Assembly: GCA_964435165.1 (NCBI GenBank)
Contig: CAYSXY010000085.1
Coordinates: 1-6,248, forward strand
Source of the DNA: CAYSXY01 sp964435165
Lineage (GTDB): Bacteria; Pseudomonadota; Alphaproteobacteria; Rickettsiales; RI-342
Direction: 5' to 3'
DNA length: 6,248 bases
Under the pieces are notes generated by a model. The model ran no database searches. It was given only the letters and a program-made list of their open reading frames with translations, and had not been told where the DNA came from. The position numbers and the translations under genes were made by a program. Each line of letters opens with the position of its first letter. Positions within the stretch are counted from its first letter, which is position 1. Shown here in pieces: positions 4,558 to 6,248 of the stretch.

Positions 4558-5841
4558 TCAGACCATGATTTTTTCTTTCATGATGGCTGTGATACTCTTG
4601 CCGACAGTATCTTTTTGGTTGGAATTGGCAGGCTCTACCATTACAGCCCCAATGGGCGCATCAGGCGCAGCATTGTCTGTCATGTCGTTCTCTGATGTTT
4701 CATCATTCTCAGCATCCGCTTCGCTGGTTTGTGCTTTTTCGCTTAGCGTCTCCACTTCATCGACATCCGATTGCTCATCAGCCGATAGGCTATTTTCCTC
4801 AGTAGATGCTGCTATTGATGGCGACGCTGTAGATTCAACTGTTTCTTCCATCTGCTGATTCACTTGCTCTGCTTCCAGTTCATGAGCCGGCTCATTTTCA
4901 GATGGCGGCAACGATGTGTCACCCGTTCCTTTTGCCTGCTGCTTCTGTTTGCGTAGTTCTGCTTTGCGACGACGTTCCAACTCGTCTTTACGGAGCAATG
5001 CTTCGTCTACGGACTCAATTTCCAGAGCTTTAAGCAAATTACGCACTTCTTCTCGCGCAGCGATGTGCGACATGCTCAAGCTGACGCCATTGGCCAAATT
5101 ATCTTCAATTAAATCCATGACTGTCAGGCCCTGCAAGAATAATTCGCGATAAATCACCCGCTCGCTGAAGCCCGGTGCAATACGAAAACCAATCCGGCGC
5201 GAGAGCAATTGCACCGCTTCGGCCATGCGCTCTTTATTGCGTGCTCCAAGATTGCTCAGGCGGTTACGCATCACCACCCAATCAATCGGGCCGCGTTGCT
5301 GTTTTGCCTTGATCAGTTTTTGTTCCCACAGCATTTCACTGTAGACACTGGGGCGGCGTATTTCGAGCGAATCAGGATCAATATGCGCCAGTACATCCAG
5401 ATCGACAAAACTATCATTGATAGGCGTGATTACCGTATCGGCCATGCCATGGGCCAATCGCGCCATGAATTGATCCGCCCCCGGGCTATCGACTATGATA
5501 AAATCACTATCTGTATCCAGATGGTTGATCGCTTCCTGAAAGCGACTGCTCTCATCCTCTTCGCAATCTTCAATTGTTAAAAATGGGCTGCGTTTAACCA
5601 CCGCGTGACGCGGCATCGGCAGCTCGACGCCGAATTTTTGCATATGCTGGCGACGATTCTCCAGATAGCGCGAAAAACTGCGCTGACGTGCATCAATATC
5701 AACCGTGCCAACCCGGAAACCGATGCGCAGAAGAGACACCGCCAGGTGCATTGAGGTGGTGGTTTTCCCTGATCCGCCTTTTTCATTTCCAACGACAATA
5801 ATATGCGCTCTGTTATCAGCCAGACCGGGCCCTTGCTGCAT
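4558..5841 (-). CDS. mipZ: MipZ-family ParA-like ATPase (division plane positioning) with long acidic tail
   Basis: Known MipZ proteins form a bipolar gradient, bind ParB at the origins and inhibit FtsZ polymerisation so that the ring forms at midcell. Counting from the ATG at 5841 (427 aa), the ATPase domain spans about residues 12-280. It has deviant Walker A KGGSGKTT (21-28), Walker A' VDIDARQRS (47-55) and Walker B IIVDSPGAD (115-123), followed by MipZ-like segments TPINDSFVDLD and GFRIAPGFSERVIYRELF. Canonical MipZ ends near residue 270. Here a basic, probably coiled-coil helix (about 284-302, KDELERRRKAELRKQ) follows, then some 110 low-complexity Glu/Ser/Asp-rich residues and a short C-terminal helix (GKSITAIMKEKIMV). 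The start at 5841 is chosen for its GGGGAGG ribosome site 7 nt upstream; a TTG at 5883 would add 14 residues but lacks support. It is the first gene of a likely operon with the VWA gene. Confidence 0.9.
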   Translation of the reverse strand: MQQGPGLADNRAHIIVVGNEKGGSGKTTTSMHLAVSLLRIGFRVGTVDIDARQRSFSRYLENRRQHMQKFGVELPMPRHAVVKRSPFLTIEDCEEDESSRFQEAINHLDTDSDFIIVDSPGADQFMARLAHGMADTVITPINDSFVDLDVLAHIDPDSLEIRRPSVYSEMLWEQKLIKAKQQRGPIDWVVMRNRLSNLGARNKERMAEAVQLLSRRIGFRIAPGFSERVIYRELFLQGLTVMDLIEDNLANGVSLSMSHIAAREEVRNLLKALEIESVDEALLRKDELERRRKAELRKQKQQAKGTGDTSLPPSENEPAHELEAEQVNQQMEETVESTASPSIAASTEENSLSADEQSDVDEVETLSEKAQTSEADAENDETSENDMTDNAAPDAPIGAVMVEPANSNQKDTVGKSITAIMKEKIMV

Positions 5842-5848
5842 CTGCCAA

Positions 5849-5855
5849 CCTCCCC
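5849..5855 (-). promoter_or_regulatory. Ribosome binding site deciding the mipZ start
   Basis: GGGGAGG on the minus strand lies 7 nt before the ATG at 5841-5839 and fixes this Met as the start, giving the usual short lead-in before the IIVVGNEKGG strand. A second purine-rich stretch GAAGGAG lies further upstream (near 5875) but has no standard start codon at proper spacing. Confidence 0.65.
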
Positions 5856-5908
5856 AATTAATGTTACTCACTCCTTCTTGCAAACGTTGCCTGAAAGCGA
5901 GCTGCGAT

Positions 5909-5936
5909 ACTATATCTCGTGCGTCAATTTTGGCAA
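5909..5936 (-). promoter_or_regulatory. Candidate sigma70-like promoter for mipZ
   Basis: On the minus strand TTGCCA (5936-5931) is followed after 16 bp by TATAGT (5914-5909). The predicted transcript start near 5902 leaves a leader of about 60 nt before the ATG at 5841. The same TTGCCA hexamer heads the candidate promoter at 3626-3654. Confidence 0.55.
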
Positions 5937-6248
5937 CACCACAAGATGCATTTGTTGCGGTAACATTTCCTTCTTTTTATAGCATGGATGACTGAAGGTT
6001 GCCAGTGTACTCACTTCACTTGGTTTTTTGATGAAGAACGACTCGCCTGACCATATTTGCAACGGTGGAGTTCACACTTTCAGTTGGCGTTGTTGTGGCT
6101 TAGAGTCTGTTTAAAGTCTTTTTAGTAGTAAGACAGCGAAAGCAAGATTAGTCATTTGCAAAGATGTATTGAGTTTTCGTTCGCAGTTTTTCCATAGGTT
6201 CTGTTGTGATTTTTTTAACGGGATGGATTTATTGATTGGCAAACGGAG
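5937..6248. other. AT-rich non-coding stretch; upstream region of mipZ and window edge
   Basis: I see no convincing gene, RNA or mobile element here. An 11-bp-spaced imperfect direct repeat AGTCTGTTTA (6104-6113) / AGTCTTTTTA (6115-6124) and two GANTC sites (6040-6044, 6103-6107), the target of the CcrM methylase in alphaproteobacteria, are present. At the right edge a plus-strand ATG (6223) opens a frame MDLLIGKR that runs off the window. It could be the start of a divergent gene, but eight codons without a ribosome binding site are not enough to call it. Confidence 0.4.

Noticed and set aside
5842..5883. TTG start for MipZ adding 14 residues
   Set aside because: The ATG at 5841 has an excellent GGGGAGG at ideal spacing and gives a typical MipZ N-terminus; the TTG has no supporting ribosome site.
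6223..6248. Plus-strand ATG opening MDLLIGKR at the right edge
   Set aside because: Only eight codons are visible and there is no ribosome binding site. The resemblance to the start of an enoyl-ACP reductase is too short to rely on.

Overview
The window looks like chromosomal DNA of an alphaproteobacterium of moderate GC content. The strongest clue is a MipZ-type ParA ATPase (division-site positioning, essentially an alphaproteobacterial protein). It sits next to a VWA protein and a membrane-anchored J-domain protein of the kind often seen in that class. No mobile element, CRISPR array or phage gene is visible. Every convincing gene is on the minus strand, so transcription runs from right to left.

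Layout in transcription order. 5842-6248 is non-coding and carries a good sigma70-like promoter for mipZ. mipZ (4558-5841) is followed after 43 bp by a VWA-domain gene (3762-4514), probably in one operon. A 228-bp gap then precedes a small acidic protein of unknown function (3152-3533). Its strong ribosome binding site and ATG are out of frame by one base with the rest of the gene, which is the most puzzling feature here. Next comes a short intergenic region with three successive inverted repeats and an exact FNR/FixK-type box. The box lies directly in front of a two-gene, translationally coupled unit: a J-domain membrane protein (2242-2967) overlapping by ATGA with a phosphomannomutase/phosphoglucomutase (821-2245). 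After a 66-bp spacer rich in inverted repeats comes a 148-residue helical protein of unknown function (308-754), and finally tRNA-Arg(UCU) (95-171) with its own candidate promoter.

Functionally the window combines Z-ring placement (MipZ), sugar-phosphate supply for envelope polysaccharides (PMM/PGM), a membrane-tethered Hsp70 co-chaperone and a VWA protein. A shared role in envelope growth and division is an inference from position only. I found no clear novel multi-gene system. The points worth checking are the frame break at 3521-3533, the FNR-like box at 2981-2994, the long acidic tail on MipZ, a U-U mismatch in the tRNA anticodon stem, and the two unrecognised small proteins.
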